From Blautia obeum ATCC 29174 (lineage in GTDB: Bacteria; Bacillota; Clostridia; Lachnospirales; Lachnospiraceae): DNA of 64,000 nt. Below are positions 8,583-17,315 of this stretch, in pieces (position 1 is the first letter of the stretch; each line of letters opens with the position of its first letter). The DNA lies in the NCBI RefSeq assembly GCF_025147765.1, contig NZ_CP102265.1, forward strand, positions 1,737,001 to 1,801,000, in the 5' to 3' direction. The notes under the pieces are model-generated. The model had not been told where the DNA came from, did not search any database, and saw only the letters and a list, made by a program, of their open reading frames with translations. The position numbers were made by a program, and so were the translations under genes.

Positions 8583-10067
8583 ATGAGAAAAAACATAAAA
8601 AAGTTTGCAGGAATAGTGCTTTGTATTGGAATGTTTACAGGATGCGCACAGACCCCGGATTCTTCTTTGGTAAAGCCGAAGGGGAGCAAGGCTGTAGATG
8701 CTTATACGGAAGCGGATGATGTTAGCGGTTCTAAAGGAGAAGCATCTGAAAGCAAGAACGATGACGGTTCAGAGTCAAAGATAACCATCAGGAATCTCAT
8801 CGATGCTCCTCAAAATTATAAAAGCCATGTGGAAGATGACAGTGCCAAGCTCGTGGTAAATACAGATGCAAGCGTAGAAATTCCGGAAGTGGAAAAGATA
8901 TCTGCTATTTCTGTCACCGCGGCAGAAGTTACCCAGGAACTTCTCGACCGTATTACAAACGCATTCTTCTCAGAGGCAAAACTTTATACCATGGATAGTT
9001 ATTATGTGAAGACAAAGGATGAAATTAAAAAAACTCTGGATGAACTAAAAGAAGACGTTGCAAACGGAAACCTGGATCCGTATAACTATGGAACAGACGA
9101 TGATGGGAATTATGTCTATGATATCTATGAAGATATTGAGACATGGGAACAGGAATACGAAACTGCTCCGGAAAAGAAAACCCTGACAGAGGCAAAACCT
9201 GTTGCCGGAAATTATTTCAGTTGTATTGCACAAATGCCAGACGATTCACAATACTACTATATGATATCTTCCGATGGCTCCGATACCTTGTCAGTCAAGA
9301 TCAAGAAAGCAGCAAACAAGGGCGGGGAAAAAATACCGGAGGATGCAATGTGGTGTGATTACGGATATTCTGAAGAGGAAGAAAAACCCACAGAAGAATC
9401 TATCGGGCTGTCCCTGGATGAAGCAAAAAAACTTGTAAAGGAAAAAGTTGAAAAAATGGGCATCACAGATTTGCAGTTTTCTAACTGGAATTACGCGGTG
9501 TGCAAAAGTTTTGAAGGCGATAATAGTTCAGGTAATTTTGGAAATGGATATAGAATTGATTATGCACGTACCATAAATGGTGTGCCGGTAACTCAGACAA
9601 TTGCAGACGGTGGGGCATTGGAAGATATGGACAGCACAATGGAAACATGGTCTTATGAAAGTCTCTGTTTCTATGTCGATAAAGATGGCATAGAAAGCAT
9701 GACTTATTCAAATCCCTACACAATTGGTAAAATAAAGACAGAGAATTTAAATCTTCTTTCGTTCAGCGAGGTTATGAAAATTTATGAAAAAATGATGGTG
9801 GTAACAAACGCTGATAATATGCAATATGAAAATTCCAGGGTCTATAATATTGATCGGATCGTTCTTGGTTATGCCAGAATATATGAGCCGTCTACTGACG
9901 CACACACAGGTATTATGATCCCTGTCTGGGATTTTTTCGGCAGCATGACTTCAGAAAGTGAATATAACGGAGAAACAGAATCAAATACCATAAAAACTCC
10001 GAATGAAAGTTTCCTTACCATTAATGCTGTGGATGGCAGTATTATAGACCGAAATTTGGGTTACTGA
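8583..10067 (+). CDS. Lipoprotein, DUF6034-like
   Basis: This 494-residue secreted lipoprotein has a signal peptide with lipobox MFTGC (Cys at about residue 21), so it should be lipid-anchored outside the membrane. A Ser/Glu/Asp-rich linker follows, then a long folded region without catalytic motifs. The make-up fits the DUF6034 lipoproteins of Clostridia, but I assign that family by impression only. It is the first gene after the direct-repeat promoter and ends two bases before the first permease gene, so it is probably the extracellular partner of the ABC transporter. Confidence 0.75.
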   Translation: MRKNIKKFAGIVLCIGMFTGCAQTPDSSLVKPKGSKAVDAYTEADDVSGSKGEASESKNDDGSESKITIRNLIDAPQNYKSHVEDDSAKLVVNTDASVEIPEVEKISAISVTAAEVTQELLDRITNAFFSEAKLYTMDSYYVKTKDEIKKTLDELKEDVANGNLDPYNYGTDDDGNYVYDIYEDIETWEQEYETAPEKKTLTEAKPVAGNYFSCIAQMPDDSQYYYMISSDGSDTLSVKIKKAANKGGEKIPEDAMWCDYGYSEEEEKPTEESIGLSLDEAKKLVKEKVEKMGITDLQFSNWNYAVCKSFEGDNSSGNFGNGYRIDYARTINGVPVTQTIADGGALEDMDSTMETWSYESLCFYVDKDGIESMTYSNPYTIGKIKTENLNLLSFSEVMKIYEKMMVVTNADNMQYENSRVYNIDRIVLGYARIYEPSTDAHTGIMIPVWDFFGSMTSESEYNGETESNTIKTPNESFLTINAVDGSIIDRNLGY

Positions 10068-10068
10068 C

Positions 10069-10959
10069 ATGAGGCAGGTATTTGGAATTGTACGGTACAA
10101 TTTCTTCGGATTTTTACGCAATCCCAAAGTTATTTTTATATTTCTGTTAGAATTTGTACTTAGTTTTCTACTTACAGGCAGAATCATGGTTGTAATGGAG
10201 ACCTACGATACACCGGTACAGGCCATTGAGCCATTTATCTGGACATTTGGGGATGGGATAGCAGTACTGTCCAGTTCGCTGCTCTTGCTTCTTATGTTTT
10301 CTGACCTGCCGAAGATGACACCTATTACTCCATACCAGCTGACCCGGACAACCAAGAGGAAATGGCTTTTAGGTCAATTCATTTATGTTATTCTTGTAAC
10401 TGTTTTATATACGGTTTTGATGCTGTTATTTACGGCCGTGCTGTGTATGAAAAAGAGTTATCCAGGTAACCTGTGGAGCGAAACTGCGGCCATGCTTGGC
10501 TATTCAGAATTAGGAAAAAACCTGCAGGTCCCTTCTACAGTAAGGGTCATGGAAAGTATCTCACCCTATGGCTGTATGCTGCAGGTTTTCTTCCTTCTGT
10601 TTTGTTATTCGCTGACCTTAAGCTTTGTAATCCTTGTAGGAAATCTCTATAAAGGGAAGACTAAGGGGATGATTTTTGGCCTTCTTTACAGTGTTTTTGG
10701 TTTTTTATTGGACCCGAAAGTACTGGCTGCAATTTTACATAAAGAAAAATACGAAATGTATCAGGTAAATGTATTAATCTGCTGGATCAGTCCTCTGAAC
10801 CAGGCAGTATACGGAAAACATAACTTAGGTTATGACCCATTGCTTCCGAAAATCACGCATTCCTACATGTTTTTTCTGGGTATTTTAGTTCTTCTTGCAG
10901 TTTTTGCAATTAACCGGATGAAAAAATATACCTTTGAATTTCTTGGAGAAAAGACATGA
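10069..10959 (+). CDS. ABC-2-type membrane permease subunit
   Basis: This 296-residue protein has about six membrane segments (for example FIFLLEFVLSFLL near the start and FFLGILVLLAVFAI near the end) and no ATPase motif. It begins one base after the lipoprotein stop. With the next membrane protein and the ATP-binding protein at 11684 it would make an exporter with two different membrane subunits. The family is judged from topology and context, and substrate specificity cannot be read from the sequence. Confidence 0.75.
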   Translation: MRQVFGIVRYNFFGFLRNPKVIFIFLLEFVLSFLLTGRIMVVMETYDTPVQAIEPFIWTFGDGIAVLSSSLLLLLMFSDLPKMTPITPYQLTRTTKRKWLLGQFIYVILVTVLYTVLMLLFTAVLCMKKSYPGNLWSETAAMLGYSELGKNLQVPSTVRVMESISPYGCMLQVFFLLFCYSLTLSFVILVGNLYKGKTKGMIFGLLYSVFGFLLDPKVLAAILHKEKYEMYQVNVLICWISPLNQAVYGKHNLGYDPLLPKITHSYMFFLGILVLLAVFAINRMKKYTFEFLGEKT

Positions 10960-10977
10960 TCGGGAGGGGGAATACCT

Positions 10978-11706
10978 GTGTGGGGTGAAACAAAACGTAT
11001 GTTATTTAATAAGAATTTTCTGGCAGCATGGCTGATAGCCTGCATCTCCATCGCCATTGGCCAGACTTATCCCAGCTTAAAAAAAGCACTGGCATGTGGT
11101 ACTTTTATCAGTATACTGGAAGGTTCCTTAAAAAGTCAGGCAGTATCTTTTGCCATTCCGGTAGCGGCCGTATTGCCATGGAGTGATTCCATTCTGCAAG
11201 AATATAAAAGTGGATTTTTAAAGGAGATACTTCCCAGAACGACCCGCAGACAGTATGTCGAAGGTAAAGTCTTTTCTATTATGATGTCTGGTTTTATGGT
11301 CTGGACATTAGCTATACTAACGGTACTTTTTATCAATTTTATTGTGTTCTATCCGCTGGAGATACAGGGTGCTATTCAGAAAGAAGCACTTCTGGACTTG
11401 CTCATGAAGGCATTCCGGACAGGACTTATCGGAAGTATCATAAGTACTTTCGGTGGAAGCTGCGGGATTTTATGGGATTCTGCTTACATGGTATATGGAA
11501 TCCCTTTTGTAAGCTTCTATTTCGGAATTATTCTTCATGACCGCTATTTTAAAAATCAGATATGGTTTTATCCAGTAGAATGGATACTGGCTGATAAAAA
11601 TTGGGGACCGGACAAAATAGGACTTTGGCTATTTCTACTGTTGTTTTTATTAGTAATGCTGGGAATTCTGGGAGGTGTTTTATATGGAAGATTGGAAGAA
11701 ATCTGA
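10978..11706 (+). CDS. Second ABC-transporter membrane subunit
   Basis: This 242-residue protein with about six predicted membrane segments starts at GTG 10978 behind GGAGGGGG. It is as hydrophobic as its upstream neighbour but not obviously similar to it, so the transporter would be a heterodimer in the membrane. The last 23 bases overlap the start of the ATPase gene, which indicates tight coupling. Confidence 0.72.
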   Translation: MWGETKRMLFNKNFLAAWLIACISIAIGQTYPSLKKALACGTFISILEGSLKSQAVSFAIPVAAVLPWSDSILQEYKSGFLKEILPRTTRRQYVEGKVFSIMMSGFMVWTLAILTVLFINFIVFYPLEIQGAIQKEALLDLLMKAFRTGLIGSIISTFGGSCGILWDSAYMVYGIPFVSFYFGIILHDRYFKNQIWFYPVEWILADKNWGPDKIGLWLFLLLFLLVMLGILGGVLYGRLEEI

Positions 11707-12400
11707 AGGGACATTTAATCTGGCCTGTGATCCGCAAAGAGCAAGTGGAATGATGCAGAACACCTGCGTAAAAATAGAACACGTGACCAAACGTTTCGGT
11801 GAAGACATCGTGTTACAGGAAGTAAATCTTTCCTTGAAAACAGGGAACGTCTATGGGATTGTTGGAAATAACGGTTCCGGAAAGACCGTTCTTATGAAAT
11901 GCATCTGTGGGTTTCTCCCTGTAACTACGGGCACTATTTTTGTATTTGGAAAAAAAATAGGCCATGATGTGGATTTTCCTGAAAGTCTTGGAGTTATTAT
12001 CGAGACTCCCGGTTTTCTTACACAATATACGGGCTTTAAAAATCTGGAGATCCTGGCAGACATGAATGGCCGGATTTCGAAGGCCGATATCCGCATAGTC
12101 TTAAAAAGGGTAGGATTGGATCCGGACATGAAGAAACCAGTCGGAAAATATTCCCTTGGAATGCGTCAACGCCTTGGTATTGCACAGGCCATTATGGAAG
12201 ATCCTCTGTTTTTGATCCTGGATGAGCCGTTTAATGGACTGGATAAACATGGCGTGGAAGAAATAAGAGAACTGCTGCTGGATTTAAAAGCAGCAGGAAA
12301 AACCATTTTGCTGGCAAGCCATAATGAAGAGGACATCAGAATCTTATGTGACCACGTATATGAAATGGATGGAGGAATCTTAAGAGAAAGGACTGCCTGA
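11684..12400 (+). CDS. ABC transporter ATP-binding protein
   Basis: This cytoplasmic ATPase of about 238 residues has Walker A GNNGSGKT, a signature stretch YSLGMRQRLGIAQAI, Walker B LFLILDEPFNGLD and the H-loop ASHNEED. ATG 11684 is preferred because GGAGGTG (11671-11677) sits six bases before it. A GTG at 11675 would overlap that site. It energises the membrane proteins at 10069 and 10978. Small single-domain ATPases of this kind with two ABC-2 membrane subunits are common in bacteriocin export or immunity, but no bacteriocin gene is seen here. Confidence 0.92.
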   Translation: MEDWKKSEGTFNLACDPQRASGMMQNTCVKIEHVTKRFGEDIVLQEVNLSLKTGNVYGIVGNNGSGKTVLMKCICGFLPVTTGTIFVFGKKIGHDVDFPESLGVIIETPGFLTQYTGFKNLEILADMNGRISKADIRIVLKRVGLDPDMKKPVGKYSLGMRQRLGIAQAIMEDPLFLILDEPFNGLDKHGVEEIRELLLDLKAAGKTILLASHNEEDIRILCDHVYEMDGGILRERTA

Positions 12401-12402
12401 TA

Positions 12403-13701
12403 ATGAGAAATTTATTTGTAAAAACGGCATTAGTATTGTGTACGACAATAATATTTCTTCCAGCTACCGTTTTTGCCACAGAGCCTCAAAACACGGAGAT
12501 TACATCTGCTGAAGAAGGATTTACGGACTCAGATCCGTCCGTATCTTATGAGAATGACAACTCGTTAACCCTTGATGAAAAAGAGGATGATTCTACGAGT
12601 ACCGAACCTCCGGCAGAGGATGAAAAGACTCCTGATAAAGCTGATACCGATAAAGAAAATCCGGATCCGGATATTTTTACATCAGGAGATGACTTTGGTG
12701 ATGGTTCTAAATCGAATCCTTTTCATGTTGTAATAGACAGTGATAATCCGGAAGACGGTGACGCCCCGCAGATAACAGATCCGGTTATAGACAACGGAGG
12801 GTATTCGGGCGGTGGGGGAGGAGGTAATTCAACATCAGACTCATCAAGTGAAAAAATATTACATAAACCGCAGGTATTATTAGAAGACAGCAATCTTTCA
12901 GGTGGACGATTGGAGGCTGGTTCTACAACAGAAATGTCGCTGACATTTCGAAATAAAAGCTGCAGTCAAAATGTATTTGGTTTAAAAATTTCCCTTTCTA
13001 CAGAGAACAAAGGAATCGAATTTGAGAAAAACTCTTTTTATGTACAAGTCCTGGCTCCTGGTGAAGCAATTACTTTGGAACAGATGATTACTATAACAGA
13101 AAACTGTGATCCTGGCCAGGCTGTCATTACTTTTTCTCTGGATTATGAAGATTCGAAAGCAACGGCAACTACCGGTACAGAATTACTGTCTTTTCAGATC
13201 ATCCAACCGGTTCGTGTTAAGCTGGAAGCTTCAGATATTCCATCTGTTTTGTACACTATGGATACAGTAGAGATCCCGGTAAAAGCGATGAATCTCGGAA
13301 GAGACAAAATTTACAATGCAAGTGTCAGCTTAAAGGCTGATGAATTAAGCTCAAACGATACTGCATTCTTAGGGACCATAGAGGTCGGAGATTTATCCCA
13401 GGGAAGTCTTCGCATATATGTAAAAGGAAAAACAGGAAAATGTGCAGGTCAATTAATTCTTACGTATGAGGATGCAGATGGCAAATCATACGAGGAAGAA
13501 ATGAAATTTGATTCTGAAATCAAAGAAACCCAGATAAAGTCTTTAAAGGTTGAAGATGACCAGGAGAAAACCAATAACTGGTGGTATTCCATAGCTGCAG
13601 TTGTTGCAGTACTGCTTATTTCCATAATCCTGATTCTGGTCAGAAAGCTTCATAAGAAAAATATCCTTCTCGAAGAAGTGAGAAAGGCGGCTTCTCATTG
13701 A
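12403..13701 (+). CDS. Membrane-anchored extracellular protein (CARDB/NEW3-like)
   Basis: This 432-residue protein has a cleavable signal peptide (about 1-26), an acidic Ser/Thr/Asp-rich spacer, a glycine run (GGYSGGGGGG), and two beta-rich domains at about 150-370. The domains resemble the CARDB/NPCBM-associated immunoglobulin-like modules (GSTTEMSLTFRNKS is typical). A C-terminal membrane helix (WYSIAAVVAVLLISIILIL) precedes a basic cytoplasmic tail, and there is no LPxTG. It starts two bases after the ATPase stop and its own stop overlaps the next start, so it is part of the transporter operon. It may be a wall-spanning accessory subunit. Confidence 0.7.
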   Translation: MRNLFVKTALVLCTTIIFLPATVFATEPQNTEITSAEEGFTDSDPSVSYENDNSLTLDEKEDDSTSTEPPAEDEKTPDKADTDKENPDPDIFTSGDDFGDGSKSNPFHVVIDSDNPEDGDAPQITDPVIDNGGYSGGGGGGNSTSDSSSEKILHKPQVLLEDSNLSGGRLEAGSTTEMSLTFRNKSCSQNVFGLKISLSTENKGIEFEKNSFYVQVLAPGEAITLEQMITITENCDPGQAVITFSLDYEDSKATATTGTELLSFQIIQPVRVKLEASDIPSVLYTMDTVEIPVKAMNLGRDKIYNASVSLKADELSSNDTAFLGTIEVGDLSQGSLRIYVKGKTGKCAGQLILTYEDADGKSYEEEMKFDSEIKETQIKSLKVEDDQEKTNNWWYSIAAVVAVLLISIILILVRKLHKKNILLEEVRKAASH

Positions 13702-14405
13702 AAAGAAAAAAAATAGACAGCTTTACCTTATTTGTCATACTTCTGCTGACATTGACACTTACATTATTAGTAATGCTGCTGGCAGGCATGAAAGAAGAAA
13801 AACGGCAATTTACTGTGCTGCTCCCACTTGGAGATCTGGCTTATGATGAAGATTTTTTGCAGAAAGCGAAGAAGATAAAAGGTATAAAAGAAATCTGGCC
13901 AGTCATAGAAGTCCCGGTTGTCATCAAAATTGAAGATTATACGGAAACAACGACTTTTTCAGGAATTGATATGAATGCGTTTGGAAAAAATCCAACTCAG
14001 AATGAACTGGGGAAGATGCCGTTGTTATTGCTGGGAAATGGTTCCCTACGGGATATGAAAGACTATAATAATCATGCCATTTCAAAAAAACAACAGGAAA
14101 AATTTTTAGAGATGGGTGAAAACCTGAATATTTTTTATTCCCTGGATGAAAAAGAGAAGAATACTTCCAAAGCCACAGATGATCTTACTACCTTATCCAG
14201 CAATTCCGCAAGAGGACCGCAAACCTCATATATGCCCTGTAAAGCCGCTGTAGTAATAGAAGGCAACGAAATCTACATACCCATTTCCCAGGCACAGGAT
14301 CTCTGCAGAGAAATAGGAGAGCCTTCTGAGATCAGTAAAGTATATCTAAAAATAAATGGAAAAAATAACCTGGAGAATGCAAAGAAAATACTTTCAGGAA
14401 TTTAA
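13698..14405 (+). CDS. Membrane protein with extracellular MacB-like domain
   Basis: This 235-residue protein starts at TTG 13698, overlapping the previous stop (TTGA). It has one N-terminal membrane segment (FTLFVILLLTLTLTLLVMLLAG) and then an extracellular domain. It resembles only the first half of a MacB/FtsX-type permease: anchor plus periplasmic-type domain, without the later membrane helices. It is the last gene of the operon. Either it is a dedicated accessory subunit or it has lost its membrane half. I favour the former because start and stop are well placed. Confidence 0.6.
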   Translation: MKRKKIDSFTLFVILLLTLTLTLLVMLLAGMKEEKRQFTVLLPLGDLAYDEDFLQKAKKIKGIKEIWPVIEVPVVIKIEDYTETTTFSGIDMNAFGKNPTQNELGKMPLLLLGNGSLRDMKDYNNHAISKKQQEKFLEMGENLNIFYSLDEKEKNTSKATDDLTTLSSNSARGPQTSYMPCKAAVVIEGNEIYIPISQAQDLCREIGEPSEISKVYLKINGKNNLENAKKILSGI

Positions 14406-14474
14406 CATAATATTAATATATAGCAAGAATTCTCCTTCCTCTGCAGATGTGCAATGAATTGTAAAAGCAAAAAA

Positions 14475-14509
14475 GAACACTTGTTTGATGCTGCAGTTCA
14501 TGGTATAAT
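14475..14509 (+). promoter_or_regulatory. Orphan promoter with SOS-box-like operator
   Basis: TTGTTT (14481-14486) and TATAAT (14504-14509) are 17 bases apart. GAACACTTGTTT (14475-14486) overlaps the -35 and differs by one base from the Gram-positive LexA core GAAC-N4-GTTC. No intact gene follows. An ORF of only 32 codons starts at 14530 and the sequence turns GC-rich. It may be the promoter of a gene displaced by the element to the right. Confidence 0.4.
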
Positions 14510-14636
14510 AGTATCAGTTGATAACATAAATGAACTTAAATGAAAACTTAAATTCCGGTTTTGCTCCAAATGTTCTGGTGCTGACGCTGGCCCGCACCGG
14601 CACACACAGCGACTTGTTCGGCAAATAAACATTCTG

Positions 14637-14669
14637 CCGCCGTATGGGGAAACCTGTATGGCGGTTTTT
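14637..14669 (+). terminator. Hairpin with T-run
   Basis: CCGCCGTA (14637-14644) pairs with TATGGCGG (14657-14664) and is followed by TTTTT. It overlaps the start of the small frame at 14644, so the two calls partly compete. Confidence 0.5.
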
Positions 14670-14784
14670 CTGTACGCAAAAGGGTGTCGTGAAACGCGAC
14701 TACCTTGATAGTGGTACGCCAAAACGCGGTAGCCCTTACCGCTTCGATATTTTGAAAATGGACCGGAAATATCTGCAATGTTGA
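14644..14784 (+). CDS. Possible small protein or gene remnant at the element border
   Basis: A 46-residue frame (ATG 14644, stop 14782-14784) lies in a GC-rich patch unlike its surroundings. Its composition is protein-like (GVVKRDYLDSGTPKRGS, then MDRKYLQ). There is no ribosome site before the ATG, so it may be the tail of a truncated mobile-element gene. I do not recognise a family. Confidence 0.3.
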   Translation: MGKPVWRFFCTQKGVVKRDYLDSGTPKRGSPYRFDILKMDRKYLQC

Positions 14785-14888
14785 ACTCTGCTTACTCATA
14801 TATGATAGTTGCCGCTATTGTTGCAATAATAATTTTCGGAATTTCATAAAAGGAATCAATATGCGACACTATTGCAATCGAGGTAATA

Positions 14889-14917
14889 TTGACATAGAAT
14901 TCCATGTATTATAGAAT
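14889..14917 (+). promoter_or_regulatory. Strong sigma-A-type promoter of the accessory block
   Basis: A perfect -35 TTGACA (14889-14894), a 17-base spacer and a -10 TAGAAT (14912-14917) stand before the first accessory gene (15066). This is the best sigma-A promoter seen in the block. The transcript starts just ahead of the hairpin at 14945. Confidence 0.7.
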
Positions 14918-14944
14918 GGTATCTGTAAAAAGAAGGCATGAAGA

Positions 14945-14974
14945 AAGCAGCTTTAAACGGGCTGCTTTTTTTGT
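14945..14974 (+). terminator. Leader hairpin/attenuator before the S1-domain gene
   Basis: AAAGCAGC (14945-14952) pairs with GCTGCTTT (14961-14968), which runs into a T-stretch. It lies between the promoter at 14889 and the start at 15066, so every transcript from that promoter must read through it. This is an attenuator layout. Confidence 0.6.
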
Positions 14975-15065
14975 GTCTTCTTTTATCTTTCCTGAGTACC
15001 AGAGGAAAAGGAGTTTTCTGGATGGAGCAGAGAAGACAAAAATAAATAAGAACAGGAGGAAGTAT

Positions 15066-16028
15066 ATGGAGGATACCAGAAAAACAGTTTTGGCGGGAAA
15101 CGGGGAAAAAGATGTTCCGCGTGCGGTCTACGATGGTGTTTTGACAATCGATGTAGACGCGCAGGTTGAAAGCATGGAGGAACAGGAAGAAGCCAGATGG
15201 CATCAGCTTTTGAATGCACATCGTACCAGAAAGATCCTGACGGGCCAGCTTGGGGGCATTGAAAAACTGGAGAGTGGATGGATGGTTGCTGTTACATACT
15301 TTAATGGTTTCCGGATCATTATCCCAATGAATGAAATGATGATCAACCTTCAGGGAGACGGGCGTGAAAACGCGGATACCTTAAACCGTCAGGTCCGTAT
15401 TGCTAACAACATGCTCGGCTGTGATATTGATTTCATCATCAAAGATCTGGATAACAAGAGCCGGAGCGTTGTAGCATCCAGAAAAGATGCAATGCTTAAA
15501 AAGAGACAGACTTTTTACCTTGGGGAAGATACAGAAAAACCAATGCTCTATGAAGGCAGGATCGTAGAAGCAAGGGTGATCGCGGTAGCTCCCAAAGCAG
15601 TCCGCCTGGAAGTCTTTGGTGTAGAAGTATCTGTCCGGGCCAGAGACATGGCCTGGGAGTGGATGGTAGATGCCGGAGAAAAATTCCAGGTAGGTGATCT
15701 GGTGCTGGTCATGGTCAATAAGGTGGAAGCAAGCTCTGTTGACCAGATCATTATAGAAGTGGATGCAAAGAGTCCGACAGCCAATATCAATAAAGATAAC
15801 CTCCGGAAATGCCATAAACAGGGAAAATATACAGGGATTATTACGGAAGTCTATAAGGGAACCTATTTTATCCGCCTTGATATCGGAGTCAATGCCGTGG
15901 CACATTCCTGCAATATGTCCGCACTTCCGGGAAAGAAAGATAAGATCGGATTTGTGGTGACCCGCATCAACGACAACTATGAAGTGGCAGAAGGTATTAT
16001 CACAAGGCTTATCAAAAGCGCTTCCTGA
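15066..16028 (+). CDS. S1 RNA-binding-domain protein
   Basis: The preferred start is ATG 15066 behind AGGAGGA (15055-15061), giving 320 residues. A longer frame to 14904 would run through the leader hairpin. Two OB-fold S1-like stretches are seen in the second half: YEGRIVEARVIAVAPKAVRL at about 160-225, and KYTGIITEVYKGTYFIRL at about 250-310. Such proteins bind RNA or single-stranded DNA. It heads the accessory block and might act on the mRNA leaders or terminators repeated along it, but that is inference. Confidence 0.7.
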   Translation: MEDTRKTVLAGNGEKDVPRAVYDGVLTIDVDAQVESMEEQEEARWHQLLNAHRTRKILTGQLGGIEKLESGWMVAVTYFNGFRIIIPMNEMMINLQGDGRENADTLNRQVRIANNMLGCDIDFIIKDLDNKSRSVVASRKDAMLKKRQTFYLGEDTEKPMLYEGRIVEARVIAVAPKAVRLEVFGVEVSVRARDMAWEWMVDAGEKFQVGDLVLVMVNKVEASSVDQIIIEVDAKSPTANINKDNLRKCHKQGKYTGIITEVYKGTYFIRLDIGVNAVAHSCNMSALPGKKDKIGFVVTRINDNYEVAEGIITRLIKSAS

Positions 16029-16119
16029 AAATGTTTTTATGATTTTCAAAGAATTCTGTTGACACAGAAAAAGGGATTTCTTTAACATCGGAGATAAAGA
16101 TGGAAAGGAGTGACGTCAG

Positions 16120-16572
16120 ATGGCAAAAAAGAAGAAAAAACAGATGCGGGAAACCTTGTACTGTCCATATTGCAAAAGACCCGGGGTACTTAGGCCTGCA
16201 GCTTATGTCTATGGAGATAATAACCTGGATCCGGAGAAATACCTGTATGTATGCAGCGGCTATCCTTCCTGTGATTCATACATTGGGGCACACAAAAAGA
16301 GTATGCGTCCCATGGGAACCATGGCTGACAGCGATCTGCGTAATAAGCGGATCGAAGCACACAGAGCTTTGGATGCAATCTGGAAAAATGGTTATATGAC
16401 CAAACACAGCACATATATCTGGCTTCAGAACCGTTTAAATCTCCGGGAAAAGGACACACATATCGGGAAATTTTCTTATTACCTGTGTGAACAAACCATC
16501 CGGGAATGTACAGACTATATAAAAAGCCGAGAGGAAAAAAAGAAATCCCCGGATAAAATAAGCGTGGCATGA
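16120..16572 (+). CDS. DUF3268-type zinc-ribbon protein
   Basis: This 150-residue protein opens with a lysine-rich stretch and then CPYC...CSGYPSC, a four-cysteine zinc ribbon like those at the end of topoisomerase I. It continues with a conserved alpha-helical part (RNKRIEAHRALDAIW). This arrangement is known as DUF3268 and occurs mainly in phages and conjugative elements. The DNA-binding role is inferred from the ribbon. A ribosome site AAAGGAG precedes ATG 16120. Confidence 0.7.
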   Translation: MAKKKKKQMRETLYCPYCKRPGVLRPAAYVYGDNNLDPEKYLYVCSGYPSCDSYIGAHKKSMRPMGTMADSDLRNKRIEAHRALDAIWKNGYMTKHSTYIWLQNRLNLREKDTHIGKFSYYLCEQTIRECTDYIKSREEKKKSPDKISVA

Positions 16573-16584
16573 CGGAAAGGATGG

Positions 16585-17247
16585 ATGCCCTTGAGACTAC
16601 AGGCGACAGAAGATGATGTATATCATCTGATGGACCTTAAAGAACAGTATTTTATTATGACAGCAATATGCAGTGTGGCAGAGGGAATCAGCGCATACTT
16701 TTTCATATACCAGAAAAGATGCTGGGATCTTGTATATTTGTGTACTGCACTGGCGCTTGCGATAATCCTGCTTCTTCGTCAGGCCATAAAAATCAGCTGG
16801 AGGATCATGGAGGCAGAAAACTGTTATATGGCACTTGAAGAGGACAGCCTGGCAGTCTGCCAGCCGGAAAAAAACGGAAAATATGAGTCCTGCAGGATCT
16901 TTTACGATGAGATGGATAAGATCGTAGAAGGATCCAGACGGGGAGTTCCGGAATTTTATATCGTGATCCGAAAAGAAGGGAAAGAACAGAAAAGCTTTTT
17001 CCTTTTGGATGAAGAAGAACAGGAACGGGATGTTTTCTGTGTACGATCCTTTGGCTTTGACAATCAGGGATTCATGGAGTTTTATCGGAAACTCAGGTGG
17101 ATCGTACCGGGAAGAACAAGGATTATCGGGACCAAAACACAGGAAGTATGGAAACTGCGACGGCCGAATATCGGAATCTGTACGGCAGCAGGCATGCTTT
17201 TGGGGTATGTACTTCCAAAACTCCTGGAAATGATGATGTATGGGTAA
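16585..17247 (+). CDS. Unknown membrane protein, two N-terminal helices
   Basis: This 220-residue protein has two membrane segments near the start (about 27-45 and 48-66), a cytoplasmic region of about 110 residues with a PH/YcxB-like beta pattern, and a weaker hydrophobic helix at the end (GICTAAGMLLGYVLPKLL). I see no catalytic motif and do not recognise the family. It lies in the co-directional accessory block. Confidence 0.55.
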   Translation: MPLRLQATEDDVYHLMDLKEQYFIMTAICSVAEGISAYFFIYQKRCWDLVYLCTALALAIILLLRQAIKISWRIMEAENCYMALEEDSLAVCQPEKNGKYESCRIFYDEMDKIVEGSRRGVPEFYIVIRKEGKEQKSFFLLDEEEQERDVFCVRSFGFDNQGFMEFYRKLRWIVPGRTRIIGTKTQEVWKLRRPNIGICTAAGMLLGYVLPKLLEMMMYG

Positions 17248-17315
17248 CAAGTTATGAAAGAAAACAGATCAGAAGCAGAGATTAGAAAGAGTGAAAATGA
17301 CAAGGAGGAAATGTC

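Noticed and set aside
15381..17250. Long minus-strand frames opposite the S1-domain gene and the membrane protein (up to 235 residues)
   Set aside because: They lack ribosome sites, have unlikely composition (His, Phe, Cys, Ser rich) and lie opposite plus-strand genes with good starts and domains.
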